Positions 15,716-25,700 are shown, numbered from the stretch's first letter. The stretch is 64,000 nucleotides of DNA from Rhodococcus sp. 06-235-1A (GCF_002258785.1 NZ_NOYI01000007.1:1-64000); one strand, 5' to 3'. Made by a program: numbers and translations. The notes: generated from the letters alone by a model not told the origin.

Positions 15716-16899
15716 CACGCCTCCTCGGTATCGGTCAGGCGACGCACGGCCGACGACACTCGTCGATTCACACCGGCCACCACGTCGAGGTTGGTACGCA
15801 CCGCTGCCGCAACGGGCTTCGAGGACAGCAGCCGACGCCCACCGAGGGCTTCGATCAGGCCCCAGGTCCGGTCCGAGGACGCCGCAACACCGCGACGCCT
15901 GATCCCCAGCGCATCCCCGCCGCTCCATGCTGCATCGGTGTTCGCGAGCCGAAGCGGATCCTTCAACGCGCACACACCGGGAGGCTCGCCCACCATCCCC
16001 CGGACACTACGGGCCATCGCGTCTGCGATGGTGGTCAGACCGCGCGGAGGGTCGGGAACGAGCTCACGTATGCGGCTCTCGGACGTCGTCATCGTGTTGT
16101 GCAGCGACCCCACCAGATCCTCGGCGAGTCCGGCAGGAACCGGAATGATCTTCCCGATCACCTTGCCTGCGAGCGAGGTCGGCACGAACGGCACCGGGAC
16201 TCCGACCCGCTGGAGACCGGCAGCTTCGACATAGGCGAACACCAGATCTCGATAGGGCACCACGTCCGGCCCGCCGATGTCGTACGAACCCGCCGGGACC
16301 GTCTCGGTGTCGGCGGACGCCAACAGATAGTGCAGCACGTCGTCGACGGCGATCGGCTGCACGGGCTCGGCGAGCCAACTCGGCAGTGGTAGCACCGGTA
16401 GGCGGTCGGCGAGGTAGCGCAACATCTCGTACGACGTCGAACCGGCTCCCATGACGATGGCTGCGCGCAGCCAGACCAACTCGACGCCGTCGACCGTCAG
16501 AGCCTCACCCACGTCCGCGCGACTGGCCAGATGCTCGGACAGGTGGTCGTCATCGGGCACGAACCCGCCGAGATACACGATTCGCCGCACGCCCGCTCGA
16601 GCAGCCGCCGCGGCGAACTGCTCGGCCGAGGCGCGGTCCTGCGCCCGGTAATCCGATTCGCCGATGGCGTGCACGAGGTAGTAGGCCACGTCGACATCGC
16701 CCGATCGGGCGAATGCGTCGGCACAGGATCGTTCGTCGGTCACGTCGAGCGCAACTGCCGTGACGGACTCGTAGAAGTCGAACGTCCGCAGGTTGTCGGG
16801 CCTCCGAGAGCCGACGACGACGTCCGCGTCCTCGGCCAGCAGAGCTGCCACCAGTCGCGATCCGATATACCCGCTGGCACCGGTGACGAGGGCTCTCAT
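15715..16899 (-). CDS. NAD(P)-binding epimerase-like (atypical SDR) protein
   Basis: 394 residues. The N-terminus M-R-A-L-V-T-G-A-S-G-Y-I-G-S-R-L is a complete extended/atypical SDR Rossmann motif, followed by Y-Y-L-V-H-A-I and V-Y-L-G-G-F. This matches the NmrA/atypical SDR group with no YxxxK catalytic pair in the usual place. The C-terminal third is rich in Arg and Ala and of unknown role. Substrate unknown. It shares a one-base stop/start overlap with the CPBP protease, and a 54-bp divergent gap with the next plus-strand gene. Confidence 0.75.
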   Translation of the reverse strand: MRALVTGASGYIGSRLVAALLAEDADVVVGSRRPDNLRTFDFYESVTAVALDVTDERSCADAFARSGDVDVAYYLVHAIGESDYRAQDRASAEQFAAAAARAGVRRIVYLGGFVPDDDHLSEHLASRADVGEALTVDGVELVWLRAAIVMGAGSTSYEMLRYLADRLPVLPLPSWLAEPVQPIAVDDVLHYLLASADTETVPAGSYDIGGPDVVPYRDLVFAYVEAAGLQRVGVPVPFVPTSLAGKVIGKIIPVPAGLAEDLVGSLHNTMTTSESRIRELVPDPPRGLTTIADAMARSVRGMVGEPPGVCALKDPLRLANTDAAWSGGDALGIRRRGVAASSDRTWGLIEALGGRRLLSSKPVAAAVRTNLDVVAGVNRRVSSAVRRLTDTEEA

Positions 16900-16953
16900 G
16901 CGTCGAGGCTAACGGCAGTCGGGGCGTTGCGTCGGTGTGGCATTGTCGCTCCT

Positions 16954-17556
16954 ATGGCTCTGGTGTTGGCAGGTGTGGTTCTCCCCGATCCTCTCGGTAC
17001 CGAAACGGTGCTCCGGCGCGGAGTAGCGGTGGCGCGGGCGGGTGCAGGCTGGATGCTCACCACGACCGCTTTCGCGCTTACCCTGCCCGGCCGAATCGAA
17101 GCGTTGTTGACACGGATTGAGACGTTGATGACACGCATCGACCACGTGATCGATTCTGCCGATGCGGTGGTCGCCAGCGTGCAGCGGACGACCGGCGCCG
17201 CCGACGAGGTGGTCGCGTCGGCGTCGGTCGCCTCCCACACTGCGCTCGAACTGATCGAAATGTTCGATCCCATCGCCAAGAAGTCCGAACCCATGGCTCG
17301 TAAGTTCGTCGACAATCTCTCCGAGGAAGAGGTCGACGCCGCCATCGCCATGGTCGATCAGCTACCCGGCCTCCTCGATCACATGGAAGCTCTGCTCCCC
17401 ATTCTCGCCACCCTCGACACGGTGTCGCCCGAGATTCACGAGCTGCTCGGAGTCACCAAAGATGTCCGACGCGCGGTCATCGGCATCCCCGGGTTCAAGT
17501 TCTTCCGAAACCGAGGCGAGGACAAGCTGGCCGAAGACGAGCGAACCGAAGACTGA
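16954..17556 (+). CDS. Conserved actinobacterial protein of unknown function
   Basis: 200 residues. After a short hydrophobic stretch (A-L-V-L-A-G-V-V-L, then W-M-L-T-T-T-A-F-A-L-T-L-P-G), most of the protein is predicted alpha helix with heptad-like spacing (R-I-E-A-L-L-T-R-I-E-T-L-M-T-R-I-D), suggesting a coiled coil or amphipathic bundle. From memory such proteins are sometimes mis-annotated as RuBisCO large-subunit-like in actinobacteria; nothing here supports that. The C-terminus is acidic (E-D-E-R-T-E-D). Function unknown. Confidence 0.65.
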   Translation: MALVLAGVVLPDPLGTETVLRRGVAVARAGAGWMLTTTAFALTLPGRIEALLTRIETLMTRIDHVIDSADAVVASVQRTTGAADEVVASASVASHTALELIEMFDPIAKKSEPMARKFVDNLSEEEVDAAIAMVDQLPGLLDHMEALLPILATLDTVSPEIHELLGVTKDVRRAVIGIPGFKFFRNRGEDKLAEDERTED

Positions 17557-17559
17557 GCA

Positions 17560-18678
17560 CTACTTGACGAAGGCGAAATCTTCACCTGCGTGGAAGCGGG
17601 CCAGGGTCTCCGAAATGGATCGCCGTGATGGCGGATGAAACGCGAAGGCATGCAATGCCGCTGCGACGTAAGCAATTTCGGGTGACTTGATGAAGCCGAT
17701 CCCGCCGAGCGATTCGATCGCAGCCGAACTACTACGGACCAGGGCGTCGCGTATCGCGATGCGGTTGAACAACAACTTCACCGAGATGTCCTGTCCGCGT
17801 TCACCTTCGTCGAAGGCGCGGGCCACGTTCTCGATGGCCGCCATGGACGCCTCGAGTTCGGCCGCCGCCCGAACGTAGCCCTCGTAGTCGCCCTTGTCCT
17901 GCTCGATCATCCGCTCGAGCAGGGAGGTCGCTGCACCGATGTAGTTGGCGGAGATCAACATGCCGAACCAGAGGTAACCGGTCATCTCGTGCACGCCATC
18001 GGGATCGTCGTCCTTGTTGGGCAGGACCAGGCTCGCAGGCACCTCGACGTCTTCGAGCAGGACTTCTTCGCTTTGCGCGCCGGCCAGAATGTCGGTGGTC
18101 CAGAACGGCTTCACACTCATACCCGGGAGGCTGGCAGGAATCAGAGCGACGGCCCGGTCACCGGAGTCGATTTCGACACTGCAGGTCAGCAAATCCATCG
18201 AACGAGCAAGGCTGCACGGCTTCTTGCTTCCGTTGACGATGTAGTTGTCGCCCTTCTTCACGGCTGTCATCGTCGGAATGAACACACTCCCGCCGGTGAC
18301 GCCCTCGGAAAATCCGGATGCAACGATCGCCTTTTGTTCGACCAGCCCCTTGATCAACGCGCGGTCGTCCTCGGTGGCACCGCGAGCGAACTCCGTCAGC
18401 GAGGCGAGCGAGAGATGGTGCATCGTGGTTCCCGCCCCGAGAGAGGGCGAACGAGAACCGATTGCCCTCTGCGCCCTGACGGCGTCGATGGCCGGAGCAC
18501 CGAGACCGCCCAGTTCGACCGGAACCACCAGACCGGTGCCGCCGAATTCCCGAAATTTGTCGATCGCGTCCGACTCGCGTGACTCGAGCTGCTCCAGCGG
18601 GGTCGTGTCCAGATAGTGCAACAAACCCGGCATGTACTTCTCCAGGGTTTCCCTTTCACGCACCATTAATCCAGTCAC
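17560..18678 (-). CDS. Acyl-CoA dehydrogenase-like flavoprotein
   Basis: 372 residues. It has the three-part acyl-CoA dehydrogenase layout: an N-terminal helical domain (G-T-G-L-V-V-P-V-E-L-G-G-L-G-A), a middle beta domain (N-G-S-K-K-P), and a C-terminal helical domain with E-S-L-G-G-I-G-F near the end. The usual F-G-L-T-E motif region reads A-S-G-F-S-E. It may use an unusual acyl substrate or act on an acyl-carrier thioester. GTG start with AAGGAGATGAACT upstream. It is divergent from an alpha-oxoamine synthase and shares its AT-rich control region, so it is likely a partner in the same pathway. Confidence 0.75.
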   Translation of the reverse strand: MTGLMVRERETLEKYMPGLLHYLDTTPLEQLESRESDAIDKFREFGGTGLVVPVELGGLGAPAIDAVRAQRAIGSRSPSLGAGTTMHHLSLASLTEFARGATEDDRALIKGLVEQKAIVASGFSEGVTGGSVFIPTMTAVKKGDNYIVNGSKKPCSLARSMDLLTCSVEIDSGDRAVALIPASLPGMSVKPFWTTDILAGAQSEEVLLEDVEVPASLVLPNKDDDPDGVHEMTGYLWFGMLISANYIGAATSLLERMIEQDKGDYEGYVRAAAELEASMAAIENVARAFDEGERGQDISVKLLFNRIAIRDALVRSSSAAIESLGGIGFIKSPEIAYVAAALHAFAFHPPSRRSISETLARFHAGEDFAFVK

Positions 18679-19054
18679 AGTTCATCTCCTTGTGTCACTA
18701 ATCGATTGTGTGCCACTAATTGATTGCGGCGACGACCATTTGTACCATCACCTGATCGCGACAAATCGGTCGACGATCTCTATATACAGCGGTGGAGCGG
18801 GTGAATTCGCGCTGACCGTCGACAATACCCCGTGACCTGCGCAGATAAACTAAAGATATCGTAAAATCTTCGCGACGAAAGATACTCGAATCATTTTTTC
18901 GGCTCGATTTACCGACTAATTTCCGTTGCGGCAGCGTCTTTCGAAACATCGAATATTCTTTCGCCGAATAGCAATCGATCTCGCTACCTGCTCCGAATCA
19001 ACGTATGAATTCGCGACAATCCACAATCAACTCTGTGAGGAGTTCTGGTACACG
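18679..19054. promoter_or_regulatory. AT-rich 376-bp divergent control region with tandem 18-bp repeats
   Basis: No gene is seen. The region is clearly AT-richer than its neighbours, especially 18840-18960. Two head-to-tail repeats lie 15 bases before the acyl-CoA dehydrogenase start: TGTCACTAATCGATTGTG (18693-18710) and TGCCACTAATTGATTGCG (18711-18728), 15 of 18 identical, probably an operator in the 5' leader. Further in, AAGAT (18853-18857) and ATCTT (18866-18870) form a short inverted repeat. A GAGGAG ribosome binding site lies before the plus-strand gene. Confidence 0.6.
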
Positions 19055-20284
19055 ATGGTTGTCAACAGATTGATGAAACGACTCGGCGGCGACGAGAGGG
19101 TGGACCTGCTGCGCGCGGTTCGAGAAGCCGATGTGGTCCCGTACTTCCGCAGAATGGAATCGGCAGTCGCGCCTGTCGTTCGCGTCGAGGGCGAAGACAA
19201 GATCATGCTCGGTTCCAACAACTATCTCGGGATCGCCGATCACCCGAAAGTCGTCGAGGGGGCCCAGAACGCGCTGAACACATTCGGCAGCGCCGTCACC
19301 GGAAGTCGTCTGCTCAACGGGACCATGGATCTCCACCTCGAACTCGAGCACGAAATCGCCCAGTGGCACGGAACCGACGACGCACTCGTCTTCACCACGG
19401 GCTACCAAACGAATCTCGGAACGATCAGTGCGATAGTCGGCCCAGGGGACACGATAATCGTGGATTCGGCAGCACACGCATCGATCCGCGACGGCAGTAC
19501 TCTCTCGGGCGCGTCGGTGGTCAAGTTCAAGCACAACGACATGGCCGATCTCGAAGCCAAACTCCAGCAGCCCGTCGTCGACGACGGGGCCGTTCTGGTC
19601 ATCGTCGACGGCCTGTATTCGATGGAGGGCGACCTCGCACCGCTCGACACCGTATCCGAGCTGTGTATCCGCTATCACGCAGCGCTGATGGTCGACGAGG
19701 CCCACAGCCTCGGCATCTACGGGCCCGAACTCACCGGAGCCGCCGAACTGTTCGGCATCACCAAGGACGTCGACGTCACGATGGCATCGCTGTCCAAGAG
19801 CCCCAGCTCCACCGGTGGTTTCGTCACCGGATCGAGTGACTTGATCGACACGCTCCGGGTCAAGGCCCGGGCCTTCCTGTTCACGACCTCCGGCGTGCCT
19901 GCTGCGGTGGGTGCCGCGTTGGCTTCGGTCCGCCTGATCCGTAGCGACGAAGGTAAGGACCGGGCTCGGCGAGTACTCGAGAATGCCGAGATCTTGCGCG
20001 GCGGACTGCAATCGGCTGGGCTCGACGTCGCTGGCCGCTCCGCGACCCCGCACGGCGATACGGCCGCGCCCATCGTCTCACTCCACATCGGCGACGACCT
20101 CGTGGCCATGAGTCTGTGGAAGAACCTTTACGACCGTGGCATCTTCACCAGTGCTGCATTGCATCCCGCCGTGCCGAAGTCCGGTGCCATACTTCGCCTG
20201 TGCGTGATGGCAACGCACACCGATCAACAACTGTCGACTGCCACGGAACAGATCATCGAAGCCGTGGCAGGGCTGCCCGAATGA
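19055..20284 (+). CDS. Alpha-oxoamine synthase (8-amino-7-oxononanoate synthase/serine palmitoyltransferase-like)
   Basis: 409 residues. A PLP enzyme of the alpha-oxoamine synthase family, which condenses an amino acid with an acyl-CoA or acyl-carrier thioester with loss of CO2. Motifs: N-N-Y-L-G near the start, D-E-A-H-S-L-G with the PLP-ring Asp and His, and S-L-S-K-S-P-S-S-T-G-G with the PLP lysine (BioF itself usually has T-x-x-K-A-x-G). No bio genes are near, so biotin synthesis is unlikely. Serine palmitoyltransferase, CqsA-type autoinducer synthases and antibiotic-tailoring enzymes are relatives. It overlaps the SDR gene by ATGA. Start at the ATG downstream of GAGGAG, though the frame is open a little further. 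Confidence 0.85.
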   Translation: MVVNRLMKRLGGDERVDLLRAVREADVVPYFRRMESAVAPVVRVEGEDKIMLGSNNYLGIADHPKVVEGAQNALNTFGSAVTGSRLLNGTMDLHLELEHEIAQWHGTDDALVFTTGYQTNLGTISAIVGPGDTIIVDSAAHASIRDGSTLSGASVVKFKHNDMADLEAKLQQPVVDDGAVLVIVDGLYSMEGDLAPLDTVSELCIRYHAALMVDEAHSLGIYGPELTGAAELFGITKDVDVTMASLSKSPSSTGGFVTGSSDLIDTLRVKARAFLFTTSGVPAAVGAALASVRLIRSDEGKDRARRVLENAEILRGGLQSAGLDVAGRSATPHGDTAAPIVSLHIGDDLVAMSLWKNLYDRGIFTSAALHPAVPKSGAILRLCVMATHTDQQLSTATEQIIEAVAGLPE

Positions 20285-21846
20285 GTGAGCACGTCCGCGG
20301 TTTGCGTATCGCGGTCACCGGAGCCACCAGTGACTTCGCGGCCGCGATACTTCCCAGGCTGTTCGAGGATCCCGAGGTGGACGCGGTCATCGGGATAGCC
20401 CGTCGCCCAGCCCGAATCACGCACCCGAAGTTCACCTCGCTCCGCTCGGACATTCGCTCTCCCGACCTCGAGGAGACGTTTGCCGGATGCGACGTCGTGC
20501 TGCACTTGGCGTTCGTGGTCGAGGAGCTCAAAGACAAGGCCGAAACCCACGACATCAACCTGCGCGGCTCACGCAACGTCATCGATTCGGCCTATCGAGC
20601 GGGCGTCGCGCGAGTGGTGATCGCGTCGAGCATCAACGCATACGGTGCCGACATCGCTCCGGAGCCGCTCACCGAGAACAGTTATCCTGCAGGCGATCCC
20701 AATCGCTACTACTTCTACGACAAAGCCGAGGTCGAACATTACGCGGAGTGGTGGCTCCGTAGGCACCCCGGCGAGATGACCATCTCCATGTTGCGGTGCA
20801 CCTACATCGTCGGACCCGACTTCGCCAACGACGGGATCGACCAGTTCACCGGCCCGGTCGGTGCATTTCCTGAGGCGGATCGGGCGTCGTATCAATTCCT
20901 GCACCAGGACGACATGGCCGACGCCTTCCACCGCGCGGCCAAGACCGACCTCATCGGCCCGTACAACCTGGGTCCGGTGGACTGGGTCGGTGTGCGCGAA
21001 CTCGCTGCGATGCAGGGGCAGTTGATGTTCGACGTTCCGCAGAAAGCTGCAACGCATGTTGCGAACGTGGCGTTCCGACTGGGGCTCACCCCGTTCTCCG
21101 GCCAGTGGGTCACACCAGGGGAACCCATCGTCGATTCCTCGGCTCTCGGCCGCGCCACCGGCTGGGCACCGACGCTCACGGCACACGAGAGCGCGGCGAT
21201 GATGATTCTGTTGCAAGGCAAGTCGCTGTTGCGACGTGGCGACGCCCCGGCCCGCGGCATCGCGTGCGAAGCGGCGCTGCGCCCGGCATCGGAGGCTGTT
21301 GCGCTGAGCCGCGCAGATGTCGCAGCACTGCAGGTGGAACATCGACAGCTCGATACCGGCCATGGAAGCGTGCACGTCGAGATACATCGACCATCCGTCG
21401 GATCCGGACGGTCGGTGGTGCTCGTCGCCGACGCGGGTCTGCATGCGCGCTATCTCACGTCGCTGGCCTCGGACATCGCTTCCGGGGGCGTCGATGCTGT
21501 CGTGCTCGATCTACCCGGACACGGCTTGAGCACCGGTCCGCGCGGTCGATCGTCGGCAGAGCAGACCACCGAGGCTGTGGATGCGGCACTTCGATTCGCA
21601 CGAGTCGAACTCGATACCGCGCCCATCACCGTACGCAGCGGAACCCGTCACGCAGCGGATACTCTGCTCGGCGGAATTCTCAGGCGGGCCACCGGCTGGA
21701 AGACGATGGAAGAACCGGCACGCTCCGACGGGCTGCTGCCGTCGAGAATTCGGGTCGACGGAACATCCGGCATCCCGTTCGTGTCGACAGCCGCCGATGC
21801 GCTGGCCCTGTGTACGACCACAACGGGTCTCAGCGCCGCCAGGTGA
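20281..21846 (+). CDS. SDR epimerase/dehydratase-like protein with C-terminal alpha/beta hydrolase-like region
   Basis: 521 residues. Residues 1 to about 300 are an extended SDR: R-I-A-V-T-G-A-T-S-D-F-A (the Rossmann glycines are partly replaced), V-V-L-H-L-A-F, A-S-S-I-N-A-Y-G, and Y-F-Y-D-K, which fits YxxxK. From about 385 onward, V-V-L-D-L-P-G-H-G-L-S-T-G-P-R-G matches lysophospholipase-type alpha/beta hydrolases, but no G-x-S-x-G elbow follows: the position reads V-R-S-G-T-R-H. The hydrolase part is therefore short and probably non-catalytic. It is coupled to the alpha-oxoamine synthase, suggesting reduction of the amino-ketone product. The 3' end overlaps the convergent DUF1992 gene by 17 bases. 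Confidence 0.75.
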   Translation: MSEHVRGLRIAVTGATSDFAAAILPRLFEDPEVDAVIGIARRPARITHPKFTSLRSDIRSPDLEETFAGCDVVLHLAFVVEELKDKAETHDINLRGSRNVIDSAYRAGVARVVIASSINAYGADIAPEPLTENSYPAGDPNRYYFYDKAEVEHYAEWWLRRHPGEMTISMLRCTYIVGPDFANDGIDQFTGPVGAFPEADRASYQFLHQDDMADAFHRAAKTDLIGPYNLGPVDWVGVRELAAMQGQLMFDVPQKAATHVANVAFRLGLTPFSGQWVTPGEPIVDSSALGRATGWAPTLTAHESAAMMILLQGKSLLRRGDAPARGIACEAALRPASEAVALSRADVAALQVEHRQLDTGHGSVHVEIHRPSVGSGRSVVLVADAGLHARYLTSLASDIASGGVDAVVLDLPGHGLSTGPRGRSSAEQTTEAVDAALRFARVELDTAPITVRSGTRHAADTLLGGILRRATGWKTMEEPARSDGLLPSRIRVDGTSGIPFVSTAADALALCTTTTGLSAAR

Positions 21847-22351
21847 ATGTTCGACGCACGCGCGTCCACCACGATCGTCGAGAGGTATCGGAGTCTGCCG
21901 CAGGGGGCTCGACCGACTGCGAGCGATGCTCACGCTCCAGTCGGTCCACCTCGGCTCGGTTGGTTCGCCACTTCTCCAGCCACATCTCGACGTCGACGGG
22001 CCCCAACGGAACGATCGGGGGCGTCGGGAACCGAATCCAGTCGACGATGCGAGCGTTCAACTCGTCCAGGACATCTCGTGCCGAGTCCTCGCGCCGAATA
22101 CCGATCAGTGTGGACGGCAACCGCTCGATCTCCTTGCGCAACTGCAGCGCAGTGGGCAACAACGCGTCGGCCGGCAGATTCTCCCGTTTCAGGTAGCCGC
22201 GCACCCACCACAGCTCGTCCCGAGGATCCCCCAGCGGGATCGGCTTGCCTGCCCCCTCGAGCCCATCGAAGGCACCCTCGTCCTGGGCCTGACGGATTTG
22301 CTTGTCCACCCAGGACTCGAACGTGACTCCTGGCTTCTTGCGTTCGGTCAC
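21830..22351 (-). CDS. DUF1992 family protein
   Basis: About 173 residues. The DUF1992 domain occupies roughly residues 8-80: S-W-V-D-K-Q-I-R-Q-A-Q-D-E-G-A-F, D-G-L-E-G-A-G-K-P-I-P-L, and a later L-R-K-E-I-E-R-L. The domain is also found in DnaJ homologue subfamily C member 28 but without a J domain here. A basic, Arg/Trp-rich tail (R-R-S-W-W-T-R-V-R-R) ends the protein. Function unknown. The GTG at 22351 is chosen because it puts the conserved domain close to the start; the frame is open to 22465. Confidence 0.75.
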   Translation of the reverse strand: MTERKKPGVTFESWVDKQIRQAQDEGAFDGLEGAGKPIPLGDPRDELWWVRGYLKRENLPADALLPTALQLRKEIERLPSTLIGIRREDSARDVLDELNARIVDWIRFPTPPIVPLGPVDVEMWLEKWRTNRAEVDRLEREHRSQSVEPPAADSDTSRRSWWTRVRRTFTWRR

Positions 22352-22448
22352 CCCATCGACTGTAGATCCGATGCCGCGGTGTTCGCCAGGTTCGCCGGAC
22401 ACGACGGAACTCCGGCCTTGCCGGGCCGGGGTCGATGCCAGAGCTGGA

Positions 22449-22700
22449 TCAGCCGTACTCGGCAACCAACCGGTCGAATTCGTCGCGGTCGATCACCTGT
22501 GGCTCGTTGATGGCAAGCGCCTGCGCGTACTTGCTCGCCAGGTGGTAGTCACGACCGAGTGGCCCTTGCTCGGCGTCGTCCTCGTCGGACTGGATGCTCG
22601 CACCCGGAGGCACCTCGTTCTGCAGGCCGTTGGTCTTGCTGCCGAGCAGAGCGTCGAGTTTCGCGGAAATCTTCTGCATGATCTCTTGGTCGTCGTTCAT
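22449..22700 (-). CDS. Small conserved protein of unknown function
   Basis: 83 residues, acidic. N-terminus M-N-D-D-Q-E-I-M-Q-K-I-S-A-K-L-D is predicted helix, and the C-terminus I-D-R-D-E-F-D-R-L-V-A-E-Y-G is also helical. I do not recognise a family. It is divergent from the Lhr helicase and separated from it by 97 bp. The ATG at 22700 is chosen because upstream sequence in the open frame lacks coding character. Confidence 0.55.
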   Translation of the reverse strand: MNDDQEIMQKISAKLDALLGSKTNGLQNEVPPGASIQSDEDDAEQGPLGRDYHLASKYAQALAINEPQVIDRDEFDRLVAEYG

Positions 22701-22797
22701 GGCGACGGGGTACCCGAATCGATCGAAACCACACGGGTCCGGTGAACCGGGGCCTGCACGGGGATTACGTGTCGGCGCCCCGGGGCATGATGGTGGG

Positions 22798-25700
22798 ATG
22801 GCCAGGCAGAGTATCGGCACCGACGTCGCGGGTGAGCTGTCGGTGACGCAGAAGCTGTCTCGGCCCACTCGCGAGTGGTTCACCGGTGCCTTCCCGGCAC
22901 CCACGTCCGCGCAGCTGGGCGCGTGGTCGTCGATCTCGAGCGGCGCTCACACTCTCGTCGTCGCACCGACCGGTTCGGGCAAGACCCTCTCGGCATTTCT
23001 GTGGGCTCTGGACGAGCTGGCGCAACTGGGTGCGGACAGCAAGCGTAAGACCAAGGTCCTCTACATCTCCCCGCTCAAAGCCCTTGCGGTCGACGTCGAA
23101 CGCAACCTGCGCGCGCCCCTGGTCGGGATCACTCAGACGGCCAAGCGACTCGGCCTCGACCCACCCGAGATCTCGGTGGGCGTTCGCTCCGGCGACACCA
23201 GCGCCGCCGATCGACGGAACATGGTCAAGACTCCTCCGGACATCCTGATCACCACCCCCGAGTCGCTGTTCCTCATGCTCACCTCCGCAGCGCGGGACAT
23301 TCTTGCCGAGGTCGACACCGTGATCGTCGACGAGGTGCACGCAGTGGCCGGCACCAAACGCGGCGCACACCTCGCAGTGTCGCTCGAACGGCTCGACGGC
23401 ATGCTGGACAAGCCCGCGCAACGCATCGGCCTGTCCGCGACGGTGCGCCCACACGAGGAGGTCGGCCGCTTCCTGGCCGGAGCCGCTCCCATCGAGATCG
23501 TCGCCCCGCCGGCACCGAAAACCTTCGACCTGACGGTGCAGGTACCCGTCGAGGACATGACCGAGCTGGGTGTCACCGATCCGAATGCCGACACCTCCGC
23601 CGCTCCCCCGGCTCAGGGATCGATCTGGCCGCACGTCGAGGAGAAGATGGTCGATCTCATCCTCGAACACAGCTCGTGCATCGTCTTCGCCAATTCCCGA
23701 CGTCTCGCAGAGCGGCTCACCGCACGGCTCAACGAGGTGTACGCCGAACGGATCGGCGACGGCGTGGAGACACAGCACAAGCCGCCGTCGCAGGTCGGCA
23801 CTCCCAACGACGTGAACCACGGTGCCGATCCGTTGTTGGCCCGGGCCCACCACGGCAGCGTCAGCAAAGACCAACGCGCACTGATCGAGGACGACCTCAA
23901 GACGGGGCGGTTACGTTGCGTCGTCGCCACCAGCAGTCTCGAACTCGGAATCGACATGGGCGCAGTCGATCTGGTCGTGCAGGTCGAAGCGCCACCATCG
24001 GTGGCCAGCGGGTTGCAACGCGTCGGGCGCGCGGGGCACCAGGTCGGCGAGATCTCCAAGGGCGTGCTGTTCCCCAAGCATCGCACCGACCTGATCCACT
24101 GCGCGGTCACTGTCGAACGCATGACGTCGGGCAAGATCGAGGCACTCTTCGTACCCGCCAATCCGCTCGACGTGCTGGCTCAGCAGACCGTCGCGGCCTG
24201 CGCCCTCGAACCCATCGACGCCGAGGACTGGTTCGACTCCGTCCGTCGCACCGGCAGTTTCGCCACACTGCCCCGATCTGCCTACGAGTCCACCCTGGAT
24301 CTGCTCTCGGGTCGCTACCCCTCGGACGAGTTCGCGGAACTGCGGCCGCGACTCGTGTGGGATCGCGATGCCAACACCCTCACCGGCAGGCCCGGGTCGC
24401 AGCGATTGGCGGTCACCTCGGGCGGCACCATCCCCGACCGCGGACTGTTCACCGTCTACATGGTGGGCGAAAAGCAGTCCAGAGTCGGCGAACTCGACGA
24501 AGAGATGGTCTACGAATCACGAGTGGGTGACGTCTTCGCGCTCGGTGCCACCAGCTGGCGCATAGAGGAGATCACCCACGACCGGGTGTTGGTCAGTCCG
24601 GCGTACGGCCAACCGGGCAGGCTCCCGTTCTGGCACGGCGACGGTCTCGGTCGACCGGCCGAACTGGGACAGGCGCTGGGCGAGTTTCTGCGAAGCACCA
24701 CCGACCGCAGCAACCTGGCCGAGCGACTGAGCGCCGACGGTCTCGACGCCAATGCCGTCAACAACCTGATCGCGTTGCTCGACGAGCAACTCGAGGCGAC
24801 GGGCCAACTGCCCACCGACAAGACGATGATCGTCGAGCGGTTCCGCGACGAACTGGGCGACTGGCGGCTCGTGCTGCATTCCACCTACGGTCAGCAGGTA
24901 CACGCGCCGTGGGCACTCGCAGTCGGCGCGAGGCTGATCGAGCGCTACGGCATCGACGCCGCGCCCACTGCCTCCGACGACGGCATCATCGTCCGGCTCC
25001 CGGACACCGACGACCAGCCGCCCGGCGCAGAGCTGTTCGTGTTCGAGCGCGACGAGATTGCCGACATCGTCACCGAGCAGGTCGGCGGGTCTGCCTTGTT
25101 CGCATCGAGGTTCCGCGAATGTGCCGCTCGCGCACTGCTTCTGCCTCGCCGCAATCCGGGCAAGCGTGCGCCGCTGTGGCAACAACGGCAACGTTCGGCG
25201 CAGCTGCTCGACGTGGCTCGTAAGTACCCCACGTTCCCGATCCTGCTCGAGACCGTGCGCGAGTGCCTGCAGGACGTCTACGACCTCCCCGCCCTCGAAG
25301 ACATCCTGGCCCGGATCGGTCGACGCCAGATCAGGATCGTCGACGTCGAAACGCCGTCACCGTCCCCGTTCGCCAATTCACTGCTGTTCAACTACGTCGG
25401 CGCATTCATGTACGAGGGCGACAGCCCGCTCGCCGAACGACGGGCCGCCGCGCTGTCACTCGATTCGGCACTGCTTGCCGAGCTACTCGGACGCGTCGAA
25501 CTGCGAGAGTTGCTGGACGACAGCGTCATCACCACCACCGAACTCGAACTACAGCGTCTCCCCGAAGACCGACATGCGAAAGACATCGAAGGCGTCGCGG
25601 ACCTGCTGCGGCTACTCGGTCCGCTGACCGTGGACGAAATCGGCCTGCGCACCGACGGCGACGAATATCCGCAGTGGCTCACCGAACTCGCCGAGGCCAA

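Noticed and set aside
18660..19054. AT-rich gap as a sign of a foreign insertion with a lost gene
   Set aside because: No coding remnant is visible in any frame; a large regulatory region explains the composition better.
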